From Lycorma delicatula (taxonomy: Eukaryota > Arthropoda > Insecta > Hemiptera > Fulgoridae), in the NCBI RefSeq assembly GCF_047948215.1, contig NC_134458.1, positions 137,190,536 to 137,254,535 on the forward strand: 64,000 bases of DNA. The letters are read 5' to 3'. Positions 50,700 through 62,630 of this stretch are shown here, one piece after another. The notes beneath the pieces are model-generated. The model was not told the origin of the DNA and made no database searches. It was given only the letters and a program-made list of their open reading frames with translations. Every line of letters starts with the position of its first letter. Position 1 is the first letter of the stretch. Made by a program: the position numbers and the translations under genes.

Positions 50700-51400
50700 A
50701 GTGGTGCTGAGAAAAAACGTACTAACGGAACTTTCTGCTCCGCACCATCCGAGTCATGCCAGCATAAGAAGTAAAAAGAGAGGCAGTCAGGCGAAGCGAC
50801 TTTTTAACTTTTTCACATCTTCGATTGTAATTGAAACTTACTTTTTAATTAAGTGCAAAGTAAAAAAAAAAGTGAATGAGTGAGTGAATAGGAAAAACTG
50901 AGTGTGAGTTTTTGCGGAGAAGGAGAAATCGAGATGGGCGGACGGGTCGGTTTGCCGGATCGGCGGGGGAAGGTAGGTTTTAAAAAGAAGTACTACTCTT
51001 TTTCTTGGTGAGACGTTAATGAGTTATGCAAATATAAGACAGAGAAAGAGAAGAGGGAGTCGGAAAGGTTGTGATGGTAAAAGTAAAAAGAGAGATAGAC
51101 GGCTAGTACAGCGCACCGTCTTAGGGACCGAGCCGATAACGGAGTTACTGAACGGATGTTGACTGGGATTTCGTTTTAATTTGACAAGATGAGTTTTAAA
51201 ACGAAAGAAATCTGAATGCCTCTTCTCAGTTACTAATTACGACGACGAAATGAATAATATTTGTCAAAGATTATAAGTGGAAGTGATGAGGTAAAAATCA
51301 ACGACCCAGTGGTGGAGAGGGAAAAAGGGTAAGGAAAAGAGGATATTGATAAAGGGAGGGGGATGGAGTGAAAAAATGAGAAGAGTTATGACAGTTTCTA
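50700..51400. other. Higher-complexity, partly purine-rich island
   Basis: Balanced to G-rich composition (50925-50980 and 51290-51370 are purine-rich on the plus strand). A more complex stretch with many CpG lies at 51095-51180. No credible coding frame. Candidate regulatory DNA by composition. Confidence 0.3.
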
Positions 51401-52298
51401 TTATGTAATGTCGGTTTTATTTGAGTAGCCATCTACAGTCAAACGCTATATTAATTTCGCAATTTAATTCGTTTATTAAAATCTCATTTTACTTCCATAA
51501 ATAGATATCTTTTTACTTTATATTTTTTAATAATTTAGATGACTGACAGGTATATCGTTTTGTATAAAAAGAAAACATTACATTCAGGTACAACTATTTT
51601 ACGGTGCATCTATAATGTAAAGTTTCACGGACTAATAATAACCAAAAACCTGTAATTTTTTGAAAATTATTGATTTAAAAAAAAATATATAGTTCAAGAT
51701 TTTCATATTTAAATAAAATTCGTTGTTCTTTTTATTAATGAATAATATAAGAAGAGGAAAAGGAAAGTGATTTTCGTTTATTGAATAACATGACGATATG
51801 TGGCAACGTTCTAAAGTTATTAAATATTAACTGACTGGTTTAGAAACTGAAACTTTTTCCCAAAGGCCAGTCGAAACAAAACTTTAGAACCTTTTGCAGT
51901 GGGATATTTGGCAGTAATTCTTTTGGTTACTGTGTTGAAAAAGTTGTTGATAGGTCCAAAAGATGTTTTAAAGAAAAAGTTCTATTTATTTCAAAGCGAA
52001 TTATTAAATATTTAATTATTTATTTATTACTTTTGTATTATTTACATGAATGAAAATCAAATAACAAGAAAATTCAGCTGAAAAGGAAGTAGAGGAAGAA
52101 GAAAAGGGATTTTTATTTATCTAAAGGTTCAGGAATTTGCAAGGACAAGTGGACATCTTTCTCCAAAGATATCGAAAAAAGTTGTATTGAAAACTGTTTT
52201 TAGACAAAAATTCAATGTTAATCATAAGTAAAGTAACCCTTCGTATTTTTTTTGTATAGAATGTAATTGAGTTGTATGTTTATTTCATATTTTTTTAA
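51401..52298. other. AT-rich non-coding DNA
   Basis: No gene seen. Confidence 0.5.
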
Positions 52299-53149
52299 AT
52301 GTCTAAATATTCTACACCGAAAGTACAACAAATACGTGTTACATATTATATAAACATCCAAACTGATGGTGATCCAGAATTATTAGTTGTCGTTGAAAAT
52401 ATTCCTTATGGTAATGAAATTTGAATCTGTGAGATAAATATACGAATATATAAATTTGAAAATATTACACTTAGAAATTACAACTTTTGGGTCACTTATA
52501 TTCGTGCTGAAATTCAACTCATATTGAAATCCTAATCACGGGCTTTGTCAAACTGGAGACGAATCTTGAAGCAAATATAACAAAGCTTTAGCCAGGAGGG
52601 AGGGCTATATTAAAGGCAAAATCATTAGAGCCATATTAAACATATTTTATTCCGTTTTCAGGATCAAAGTAAAATAAATATATATTAATATATGTTCCAC
52701 GGATAGTCAATTAACGAAAAAGAGAGCACCACTATTTGTTAATAGGAGGGTACACACTAATCTTTTCTTTTATATTAGTTCCACCCGTCTTTCTATTGAC
52801 TATAACGCAAAATACGGTACAAAACACAAGGCAGAGTTATTTTCTTTGAGAGTAATGGTGCTTTTTACACAGAAATAATCTACGGTAAACAGAATGAAGA
52901 CATACAAAAATTATATTTCAAGCCTGTTGATACCTTTGACGCAGTAGAATATTTCGATGCGGTTAGTATGTTGAAATAAAAGAAATATAATCGACTAAGT
53001 AAATAACAGGAAATCATTTCTATCATAAATTTCCGTACTACACCTGGCCAGAGATGCTTAATATTCTTGAAAATTATTCGAGAGAGCTTGTCTCATATCA
53101 AGATACCTACAATATTGAGGTTATGGTACCTTTTACTTTTTCTGTATAG
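52299..53149 (+). pseudogene. Decayed coding fragments, family not recognised
   Basis: Plus-strand open segments occur in a consistent left-to-right order across shifting frames: 52299-52424 (starts MSKYSTPKVQ, ends at a stop after NIPYGNEI), 52678-52878 (contains NRRVHTNLFF and YGTKHKAELF), about 52820-52979 (ESNGAFYTEI, KPVDTFDAVEYFD) and 53003-53149 (NHFYHKFPYYTWPEML, LENYSRELVSYQ). The amino-acid make-up, with aromatic and charged residues in balance, looks more protein-like than chance frames in this AT-rich DNA. I do not recognise the family. A host pseudogene, a mobile-element protein or an old viral insertion are all possible. A SINE fragment begins where the last segment ends. Confidence 0.35.
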
Positions 53150-53265
53150 CCTCCGGAACCACCATAAGGTATGAATGTGAATGAAGTATAGTCTCAGGTC
53201 GAGCATTCCTGAGATGTGTGGTTAATTGAAACCAAACCGCCGAAGAACGCCGGAATTATCTTACC
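53140..53265 (-). mobile_element. SINE fragment (tail part)
   Basis: Matches the tail of the SINE at 32322-32602: reverse complements of TAGCCTCCGGAACCACCATA and CATTCCTGAGATGTGTGG are present, with an internal deletion of about 30 bases compared with that copy. The tRNA-like head is missing, so this is a 5'-truncated insertion. It abuts the decayed coding fragments. Confidence 0.75.
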
Positions 53266-54109
53266 TAATATACATACATGAATACACATCATAAAAAAAC
53301 ATCAACAGACGAAGTAAGTACTTTTTATTTATCACAAATGTTACATTTATGAAATATTTGGCTTTCTACTTAATATTACATAAAATTAAATTAGATCTAA
53401 TGTAATTATTATTACATACAAATAAATGTAATATTATTGTATTTAAACTTTCTGAATGGAACCTTTATCACGCCTACTTCAAGTAAGCCTAGTTCAATCA
53501 AGTAAAGTAATTTTTTTTTTATAAAATAATAAATACTAAACAGAAACATATGAACCAATTTATTATTAAATCACGCCTACTAAACAAGTAGGGATATCTT
53601 TCTTACAGATTGTAATACATTTAATTATTTAAATTTTAAGAATTTATATATTTTTTGATTTGGTTATTCAAAATTTTATTAAATACGATGATTAATAACT
53701 AATCCATTTAATTAATATTTAATTTATTATAACGCAGTAAATCTGTTAAAAACACCCCTCACATATTCCTACCTGAAAATTTCAATCGCTTCATATAATC
53801 AAGATTACAGTTCTATTTATGAAAATTTAAATAAGCGACACAATACTTGAAATTTTGGTAAAAATCAGGTAATCTACTTCATAATTCATCTAGGTGATAG
53901 AGAGCAGTTTTATTTAAATTAATATCAATCAGAATATCGTGTTTACCTGCAGACTTAATATTTTTCCGATATAAAAAAACTATCTTTTCTGAATAATTTA
54001 CTAAACAAATAATATTGACTATAAATCACTTATTATCTTAAAATGGTACAATGTAATGATCGATATCAAAATTTTTTTTTTCCTTAAATTGCTTTATATA
54101 AAGCGTATA
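53266..54109. other. AT-rich non-coding DNA
   Basis: No gene or clear repeat seen. Confidence 0.5.
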
Positions 54110-54790
54110 ACAATTTCCATGGTAGTGGAGCTCTGAGATGGTCTATGTTGAAACGAGTGCGAGAAAGACGGGCGGGCGCCTAGTATTAGAGTTAAGAGTC
54201 CCATGAAAGTTTACTGAGTGATGAAGACGCCCCAGGGGAGGGCCCCTGACCGACCAGCACCAGTAGCAGCAGCACTAGTCTTGTGTGTGAGTGATGCTAG
54301 TGATGGGCCGTCGGTGTTTGCGAGTGCGGAGCCACAGTCATTTCAAACACACATACGCGTACAACGTAGAGAGATAGGGTGAAAGAAATAAGGGCGAGCG
54401 AGAAGGAAAGACAGACAGACACACACACTGCAATGCATTAAGCAAAGGCAGTTTGTTCCAGGGCGCGTAAATTCCATCAAGTCCCGACAGAGATTTCTAG
54501 AAAAGGCGGGGGAATAAAACATGTTCTCGTTCTGTCCTCGTCGTGTATACGATGGACCGTATCTTTCCCTCTCGTTCTTTCTTTCGGAACGCCAAGAATA
54601 TTGTCGCCATGAGGGAAGGAAAGTGGAGCAATAATTTTAAATAATTGCTCCAGCTGTCAAGCGTCTGTCAGCCATCAATCACCGCGCTACCCTCGTACCA
54701 CCCGCTCCACGCCCTTCTTCCTTTTTGAACCCTAGGGAAACACTGTCCCCCTACACCGCACCCTTCACTACACTTCACTTCATTACTTCA
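54110..54790. other. Higher-complexity island with palindromic site
   Basis: The longest balanced-composition island in the right half, with many CpG. It contains a near-palindrome with perfect 8-base arms GGAGCAAT (54625-54632) and ATTGCTCC (54644-54651) around an AT-rich core that resembles homeodomain sites. An E-box CAGCTG (54651-54656) directly follows. No coding frame of note. Candidate enhancer or promoter by composition and motif content. Confidence 0.35.
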
Positions 54791-55180
54791 CTTCTTCCAG
54801 ACGGATCCCGGCTGAGCAGGAAAGAGAGCAGTAATGTTTCCTTATACTAAATAACCAAACAAGCGTAATACAATAACAAAACATGAAGTTTTTAAATAAA
54901 TACTCAAAATAATAAACTACAAATATTATTCTGAAAAAAAGTTCATTTAAATTTCTTGTATATCCTATCAATTGAAAGAAACATATTAAAAATAAATTAC
55001 ATATTTTCGATTGATTTAATTAAAACTTAATTCTTTACCCGTTTTTTTTTATTATTATTATTTTACTTAAACAAAATTCATTTAAATATCAGTTTTCATG
55101 TAAAAGAATGATTGTAAGTGTAAATAAATCCTAATTATAAAAATAAACTTCTTATCAACAAACTGATGATAATAAAATAG
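54791..55180. other. AT-rich non-coding DNA
   Basis: No gene seen; the 62-codon frame at 54783-54971 (minus) is featureless. Confidence 0.5.
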
Positions 55181-55186
55181 TTTTGA

Positions 55187-55238
55187 GCGCTTTCGGATGT
55201 TATAACATCCTCAGAAGTATCGATTGTAAAATACAATC
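55187..55238 (-). ncRNA. Hammerhead-like hairpin, second site
   Basis: On the minus strand it reads CTGA (55211-55214), then a perfect 16-base palindrome GGATGTTATAACATCC (55195-55210) able to form stem II, then GAAAGCGC (55187-55194). A second hairpin GATTGTA/TACAATC (55222-55238) lies upstream on that strand. The layout is like the cores at 46.4-46.8 kb, but the NGA part of the first core is merged into the stem, so activity is doubtful. Penelope-type terminal repeats are one possible source. Confidence 0.3.
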
Positions 55239-55725
55239 ATTTTAAAAAAAAATAAATTTTGAGTTCATTGTTAAACGTTTCAGTTTTCATCTTCGCCAAA
55301 ATACCAAATAGGAGCAATGCACACAACATAAATGTGTTTTTAAAATATTTTATAAAAAAAATTATGCTCCTGAAAATAATGAAACAGCTGAAAACAATAC
55401 TAGAGTTATTGCTACTGGATTTTATTGGGAAGAGCTTGATTGTTCATGTAAAATAAGATTTATATATCCGATCTCTTACACAAATCATTTTCTTTGAAAT
55501 TTCATTTCAACTTCTAAAGCAAAATACTTTTTTTTTGTAAAATAATTACATAAAACTTAAAATTACAAAGCAATACCATGTGTAATTTATAGTAAGTCTT
55601 ACAAATAAAGTAAGTCGTAAAAATGGAAATTTTTTTTCAATAAATAAAGTAAAATTTACGTTAGACCATAATTAGCCCTTTAACTGATGGGCAGTGCTGA
55701 AGATGTTGACAACAAAATATAAACC
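55239..55725. other. AT-rich non-coding DNA
   Basis: No gene; the 65-codon frame at 55259-55456 is featureless. Confidence 0.5.
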
Positions 55726-55726
55726 T

Positions 55727-55787
55727 TTTGCTGTCAACAGCAATTTTTATTTTGCTGTCAACAGCAATTTTTATTTTGCTGTCAAAA
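55727..55787 (+). repeat. 24-bp tandem repeat with internal hairpin
   Basis: Two full 24-base units (55727-55750, 55751-55774) and a partial third to 55787. Each full unit contains TTGCTGTCAACAGCAA, a 7-bp inverted repeat around CA. Confidence 0.9.
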
Positions 55788-57358
55788 CAGTATAATTACT
55801 GTATTTTCTTTACATGCAACATTCAAATAACGATTCAGTTTTTCATATGTTATTATAACCTTTAAGAAACGATCGACTTCAATAATTCATAAATAAAAAG
55901 TATAGTCATGTAAGTAATTTCGAGAAATTTTTCGAAATTTTGATACAAGCAAGTATAAGCGTTTATACCCAAGCATAAGCGAGTAAGCTAGTTTTAAACT
56001 TAGTAAAATTTAACCGATAACAGATGTAATATATTACGCATTTAGAATTAACAAAAAAAAATTGTATCAATGGACAAAGAAATTTTTTTGCTTTTCTAAT
56101 CAATTTATAAAGCATTGTTTCACTTCATAACGGGGAACACATTAATTTGTTTTTTAACTCAAGTTAACGTAGTTTTTTTCTTATGGCCGCAACAAATTTA
56201 AATCACCTGTAATACAAGAGGAACCAGTCAGAATACCTTTCTCTGATAGTTATGATGTTAACTACATAACCAATCCCTGTGATGAAAAGAGTAAAGATGC
56301 CACCTGCAGGGCTGAATATGACATTCATTTCGGTGGGTCTAGCACACTATTATGCTCCCATATCTTTGATTCGATTAAGAAATCAACAGAAAATCATTCT
56401 ACTTCTCAATTTTCCGCGCAAGCCTGGTACAGGTGCTAGTTAATTTTCGGGAGTGACTTTTGACTGTGTTAGGATCTCTGCCCATTATAGAGCCTAACTC
56501 ACATACATAGCGTTTCATTTTTCATATTTTTTATTTTATATTTTTGATCTAAGACGTACATCCTTAATAGATATTTTTATCAATTACCTTCCATGTAAGT
56601 AATTTACTATTATCTGACAATGTAGGATGCTCCTCGAATGCACTTCAACATAGAGTTATAACTGCGTAATCATCCAACTGCTACCGCTGTATGCTACTTA
56701 AATAATTTTATAAAAAAATATACACAACACATTTAATACTATCAATACAAAATGAACTTAATTTAGTAAATAATTCTGAAGTGTTTTTCAAGATATTCCA
56801 GTTGTTAAGGTTTTGTAATTTTTTTCAAATGTGGTTCCACATCTGAATATAAGACATTAAAATTGAAAATTAAAAACTAAGAAAATAAACTTTAAAATGT
56901 TTAATGCAAGATAACTTCAATTTTAAAGGGGAATTTTGTATATTTTAACCTACTACTCCGATTTCATCATCGGAATCAACCAGGGTTTTTCGTTCTTGTA
57001 GTTTCATACATAACAGCTACAAGTATAACAAATCTTAATTCTTCCCTACAGAAATATTAACTGTAAATTTATTTATAATAATAATATAAATAAATTATTA
57101 TTATATTAGTATTATTGTTATTATATTTATAATAATAGGCTGACGCCTAATGATAACACTGATAGCCAAAAAAAGCTTTTATACTGTTTCTCTAAGTGTG
57201 ATACCATTTCTTGAATTGCTTTTTTGCGTACATTACACATCTGCAATTACAATCTTTCTATCACCCTTCGTTTTAAATTAATTACGTTTCAAAATCAAAT
57301 AAAGGTAAAATATAGTAAAAATCTGAAAAATTTATAATTTTGCATGGCCGTACTTGTG
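55788..57358. other. AT-rich non-coding DNA
   Basis: No gene. The segment 56195-56480 is less AT-rich and may be an old coding or repeat relic, but I recognise nothing in it. Confidence 0.45.
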
Positions 57359-59021
57359 TTACAATGAGTTCGCTGTTGGTTTTCTTTTATAGATAGCCTC
57401 AGGAACATCCCAAATTAATATCCAACAGTAATCGGCTAGCATGTTAGTATTCCATTTCCCTTTTTAGCGGCTTTCCATCACCGAAATGTCTTGGTGGAAA
57501 CGTTCACCGTGTTTGTCACTTACGTCTCCGAGGTTCTCCGGGAAAAATCCAGATGTGAGTGGAGGAAATGTATTTTCAAAGACATATACACAGCTCTGTA
57601 CATCCCACAGCTCTGTATGAAGTAAGAAGTTAATTAACAATATCGTGGTAATTGTCGGATTTTTGGTTGCCGAGAAAATTTTTCCAAACTCTTTAAATGA
57701 AGCCCAAGCTGCACTTTCTATATTATTTAACATTGAGTTAAATACATCATCTGTGACTAACTCTCTTATTTGAGGACCAAAAATATTCCTTCTTTAATTA
57801 TTCCTTCACTTACATTCCGAAATTTTCTGCCTGATGTACTAAAATCCGGGACCATCCTTCATTGCTTTTACAAAATTTTTCATTAGTCCTATCTTGATAT
57901 GGGAGGGGTTAAAAATATTTTTTTTTGGGTTCAACTAAAGGCTCATGAATAATATTTTTCCCATTTAGAGTTAAGTTGTCTCGTTTCTTCCACTCTTTGA
58001 TAACATAATGTTTATCCCTAGCTCGGCTGTTTCATTCGCAAAGAAAACAAATGTGCTTAGTATAGACTAACTGCACACCTAACAACATAGCTATAACTTT
58101 CAAATCACCACATATGTTCCAGCTATAGTTTTTATAATTTCTTTTTTCAAGAATATCTTCCATTACATCGTTTGTCTCTTTCAAATTAATGCCATAAACG
58201 ATCGGTATGGAAGGATATTTGTTACCGTTGTATAGTAGAACCACTTTTAAACTATATTTGTATGAATCCATGAAAAGGCGCCAGTCCTCAGGTTTATGAA
58301 CTTGTCCTAAGTGCAACATAAGCTCATCAATATTTGTGCAATAAACCAAATTATTTTCATCAATAAAGTACTGAAAAAGTTCTTTTTGTCGGCTTTGAAA
58401 CCCTAAATGTTTGTATTTTTTTGAAGTAAATTCGAACCTTGCAGTCTTGATCCTAACAGTTCATCTTCATTTTTTGATAAATTTAAATCCCTAACAAAGT
58501 CATTTAATTCACCTTGTGATATAACATGTGGCTTACTGGAAGATAATTCAAAATCAAAATCATTGCTATCTTTTTCACTACTGCCTGATTCTTCATCTCT
58601 GCTTTCGAAACATACATTCACAGGTGGCTTAGGAACAAGAATAATTTCACTATGAGCTACAGGCCTGATTGCAGATTGGAATAAAGGATATTTTACAGTA
58701 TGTTTAGATTTTTTAGAAATTCCAGACGCACTTGTTAAACAAAAGTAACAATTGGTTACATGATCCTTTGGTTCACACCAAACCATAGGTACACCAAATG
58801 ACATAGTCTTGTGTACCTTTCAGCATTCCTCTTAAATTTACAGAACAATTAGTGCATACTATATAAGGAGCTCACGTCTTATCCTGATCACCAATTTTAC
58901 ACCGAAAATACAAATGATATGCTTTTTTAATTAAAGGTGTAATGTTTTTTTCTATTTGATTTTACGGTAAACTCACCACATACATAACAAAAGGCATCCA
59001 CATCATTTACACAAATTTCGA
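57359..59021 (-). pseudogene. Decayed multi-copy arthropod gene, function unknown
   Basis: Minus strand. The N-terminal part (59021-58805, frames shifting) has paired-cysteine segments: AFCYVCGEF, then VCTNCSVN with LRGMLKG. A 133-codon piece (58804-58403) follows with FGVPMVWCEPKDHV, CYFC, KYPLFQSAIRPV and an acidic Ser-rich stretch. The next piece (58349-58032) has LGQVHKPEDWRLFMDS, SLKVVLLYNGN and WNICGDLKVIAMLLG, ending CFLCE. The last piece (57733-57464 and on to the stop at 57359-57361) has FFPENLGDVSDKHGERFHQD and MLADYCWIL. I recognise this motif series from multi-copy uncharacterised arthropod proteins. The central part between about 58030 and 57735 is reduced, and stops interrupt the frame. 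Zinc binding by the cysteine pairs is an inference. Confidence 0.7.
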
Positions 59022-59568
59022 GGCATTATAACACTGCACTGTTAACAAACTTCAAACAGCAAAAAGAGTGAACAAAATTAATTCATTCCTAAATCCAGTG
59101 CTTAATACAAACAACACAGCTGTATTTTCAGCTACATGTTTTTACTTGCACAGACATAATTAATCTTGTCCATGAAGGCTCGCTTTTCATTATTAGATAT
59201 GATGTCATAATATGTGACTATGACAAAATTTAATTCTTTGTCTAGTATTGTTTATTTATAGCTTACAAATTATGTTAGCAAAGTTAAAAAATAAAAAATG
59301 AGCTAACAAAATACAATATAGGAGCTAAAATGCAAACTATACATTGGAAAATGAAAACAATCATTTAATTAATTTTTTTTTTTCAAAAATGGTGGCTGAC
59401 AGAAAGATTCTAAGTTCATTTCGTTTTCAGCATAAAAAACAGATTAAATTCAGCATCGTATGTTAGGAAACAAAAATTATGTTTATCAGTGAATTAGTTT
59501 AGTTAATTAATTAATTTTTCTTTCCCTTTATAATAGATGGTAAATGAAGTTTTTATTATTTGAAAGAA
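59022..59568. other. AT-rich non-coding DNA
   Basis: No gene seen. Confidence 0.5.
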
Positions 59569-59640
59569 TGCCAAGATTGAGATTCGAACCCGAAAAATTC
59601 TGGTTGAGAAGCATAGACATCATAACTCCGCCAAGGTAAT
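59569..59640 (-). repeat. tRNA-like sequence (SINE head or pseudo-tRNA)
   Basis: On the minus strand it has CTTGGCGGAGTTATGATG, resembling an A box/D arm, and GGGTTCGAATCTC with a canonical B box (59580-59590 region). A paired acceptor stem cannot be formed by eye, so a working tRNA is unlikely. It does not share the SINE tail seen elsewhere. Confidence 0.5.
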
Positions 59641-60070
59641 TGGCATGGATAACAAAATCATCAAACAAAATAACAAAATGGCTAAGACAACAAAATCATG
59701 TTAGTTTATAGTACACCTAATAATTTTATGTTGAAACCAATTTGAAAAATAAAATAATATAAAGAAGTTTAAAAATGAATTAAATTTTTTGAAGTTATTT
59801 TCAACAATTAGGATAAAACTAATGAATTTGTTGTTTTTTGTAAAAAATGTGTTTTTTTATATTTCATAAATAATATTAAAAAAACAGTAGATAAAACAAT
59901 ACAGTTAAAGAAACGCGGCAAATAGTATAATAGTAAAAGTTATATCAATTAATATTTAAAAGAAAAAATACAAATATGAGTTTAAATAAATTTAATAATA
60001 ACGTTATACTATATAATTATTTATATAAGCTGCCATGTATTATTTAATTAGTGAAAATATATTGATTAGA
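59641..60070. other. AT-rich non-coding DNA
   Basis: No gene seen. Confidence 0.5.
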
Positions 60071-60980
60071 TTTACATTGTGAATCGAATGGAAAGAATTT
60101 TAAATGAAAATATTGGTGCGGTAACAATAGGGGTGGATGAATTTGGAAGAGGTATAAGGGGATGAAGAAAGAGAGGTAGAAAATAGAAGGTTGAATTACT
60201 GTAGTGGACCGACGGACATGTTGTACGGTGCGGTGAGATGCATATGCAATAAGTGATGACGGTTAATGCTAATGCGAGTAAAGTAGATGTAGAATGGAGA
60301 AGAGAAGCGCGGTAAGCGGTGAAGAGAAGTGAAGTCGGTTTAGCGATAGAGTGTACAGGAGAGGTCGTTCTGTCCGCTCTTGTCGTGGCCGAAGCCAGGG
60401 CCCGCTTCCTAGTGGACACACTAATGGCCGTTAGTTAATAAGATTGCCGTCAGGGGAACGCTGCTGTTGGACAGCGGACACGTAGATAACTCGATTGTCG
60501 CCCGTCCACCGTCATCTCCGTTGACAGGTGCTACCCGACCGCTGAAATTCAATCAATGTTCTTAGCGTTTTGTAAAATGTCACCCCTACCGTTTTCCGTT
60601 AATGAGTCCATCCCCGTCTCACCTCCATCCTTACGACCTCATCCCTTGTAGTTACCTCTTAGTCTAGACAAGAGTTAACGGTAGATGTCTTCCCCGTAAC
60701 CTTATCGGACACGCTAAGTCAGTACTTGTTTATAATCTTGACATACAATCCCCGCTTCTTCCTTCACGTATCGCACAATTATGCAAATACATATTATATT
60801 ATTAAATTATAATATTATATATTCTATCACTGTCTAATCCCTTCTTCATCCTACCTCGATCAAACACACACGTACACACACGCCGTGCATACACACAACA
60901 TGACGCTTCACCGTCCCACACTATCCCCTCCACCGCAAACCCTTGTCAACACATACGCATAACTTGTCTCGCATCGTTTA
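60071..60980. other. Higher-complexity island, candidate regulatory DNA
   Basis: The left part (60100-60360) is purine-rich on the plus strand and opens a 115-codon minus-strand frame (60072-60419) without any domain. The middle (60360-60740) is balanced, CpG-containing and complex. The right part (60850-60910) has short CA runs. Candidate promoter or enhancer by composition. Confidence 0.3.
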
Positions 60981-62049
60981 TGTCATTTAAAGTATAAAGT
61001 TGTACTACCTTCATTTACCTCTGACATAACGCTACGTAAAATAATATAATTTATCATTCCAGCTTATCTAATATCCTATAAACAAAAGCGATATAACAAT
61101 TTTATGATGCGACAATCTATAAACAAATACGTAAATTCTTTTACAAAATTACAAGAAGTAATTTTAACAAGATTAAATTTTAAAACAACACTGGCAAAAT
61201 TTCATTTTTCTTACTTTATGTTTTTTTTTTTAATTCTACATAAGGGATCTAGTATAGCAAATTGATTTCAAAATATGGTAAGAATTATCCAGTAATAATG
61301 ATTATAGTACTAAAAAATACACCCAATTTTTTTTTCAAAAACACAATTCAACGGATTCAGCATTATTAGATTATACTTAATAATATTTAATATAAGTAGA
61401 CAGCAATCTTTGATTATAAAATCAAGTTTTATTTAAAAAGAAAAAAATAAGACATTCATTTAACAGTTACTTTACAACGTATAAAGTACGTTCTAAATAT
61501 AAAAGCATACAAACGTGTGTAAAATTTTAAAACCAAAGACAATATATAACAAAGTTGACTTGCTATATTCAATATATTTCATAGTTAATTTTGTATTAAT
61601 TTTTATTTTGAACGCGGTAAATAATTCTAATATTATGATTCTTAGAAGAAAATGAGTTAAAGTTGTATGTTAATTAAAATAATAGTTATATTTGTTTACA
61701 ATTTCCTATGTTATATCGGTAAATTTAAAAAAAAATTTCTGCTGAGAGATTTAGGCTATAGTTAAATAAATGAAAATACTAAGAAAATTTACCTGCTTTA
61801 ATTTTGAACGAGTTTATCTATCTAAAAAAAAAAAAAAAAAAAAATCTTTTTTTTTTTCTTCTAGTAGAGAACCCTGGGGTAAATATTTAAAATAACAATA
61901 CAACTAAAATGTAAATAAGATTCTCAAAGGTAAATTTAGCAACAAATTGCGGCTGGCCAAGAAAAGTTACGAAATAATACAATTTTATAAATTAACATCA
62001 CAGAACCTTTTTCTGAATTTCACTTCCAAGAACCATATTCATTGAGAAG
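60981..62049. other. AT-rich non-coding DNA
   Basis: No gene. A poly-A run of about 20 lies at 61825-61843, directly followed by a poly-T run. Confidence 0.5.
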
Positions 62050-62335
62050 CATATCGAAACGTTGTAATTTACCATTTTTCTAGATATGTAAACGAGATAT
62101 CTTTCTAAACGAGATATCCTCTAGATTGGGGCTTCCAAATACTCTTCAGAATAATATCTAAAAACCATTTTTCGGATTTTTTTTAAATTTTGATTTTTTA
62201 AGTGGTGCGACTATGTACGGCGCGGCGGCTCAACCAACACAACCACTGTTACTGTATGTGCGATGCGACTGGCTGCTGTATCCGCCTCCAGTTACTTGAC
62301 TAAAAAACATAGAATAATAAAAAAATTAACCGTAA
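62050..62335 (+). repeat. Dispersed repeat A, copy 3 (partial)
   Basis: Shares AACGAGATAT, ATCTAAAAACCATTTTT, GCGACTGGCTGCT (62265-62277) and TTGACTAAAAAACATA (62296-62311) with copy 1 at 7885-8450. The left part, including the CTGTCACCATG region, is missing or too diverged. Confidence 0.6.
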
Positions 62336-62574
62336 CGGAAAACGCAAGAAACCATAGAGCGTGGGCGAAGAATTGACGGGAGGTCAATGGTAATAACATA
62401 TATTTATAAATAAAAAATTGTGTATACAAAACTAAAATTATATATAAATATGATAATTAATTAACAATACTAAATTGACAAAATTTAATTAACAATATTT
62501 TCTCATTATGAAATTGTCAATTTTTTTTCCTTGATGAATTAGTTCATCTCAACAAGGGTTTTGAAAATATACTA

Positions 62575-62630
62575 GGCCTGACCAGGACCCGAACCCGGGA
62601 CCCCAGATTAAAGACCGAGAGCATTCAAAG
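62575..62630 (-). repeat. tRNA-like SINE fragment
   Basis: On the minus strand it has GGGTCCCGGGTTCGGGTCC with a B-box-type core, followed by TGGTCAGGC. A matching D arm is not clear. Probably a SINE head or pseudo-tRNA. Confidence 0.4.

Noticed and set aside
59569..59640. Functional tRNA gene
   Set aside because: A-box- and B-box-like parts are present but the acceptor stem does not pair by eye, so a SINE head or pseudo-tRNA is more likely.
60072..60419. 115-codon minus-strand open frame
   Set aside because: Same skew effect; no domain, and no partner exons seen.
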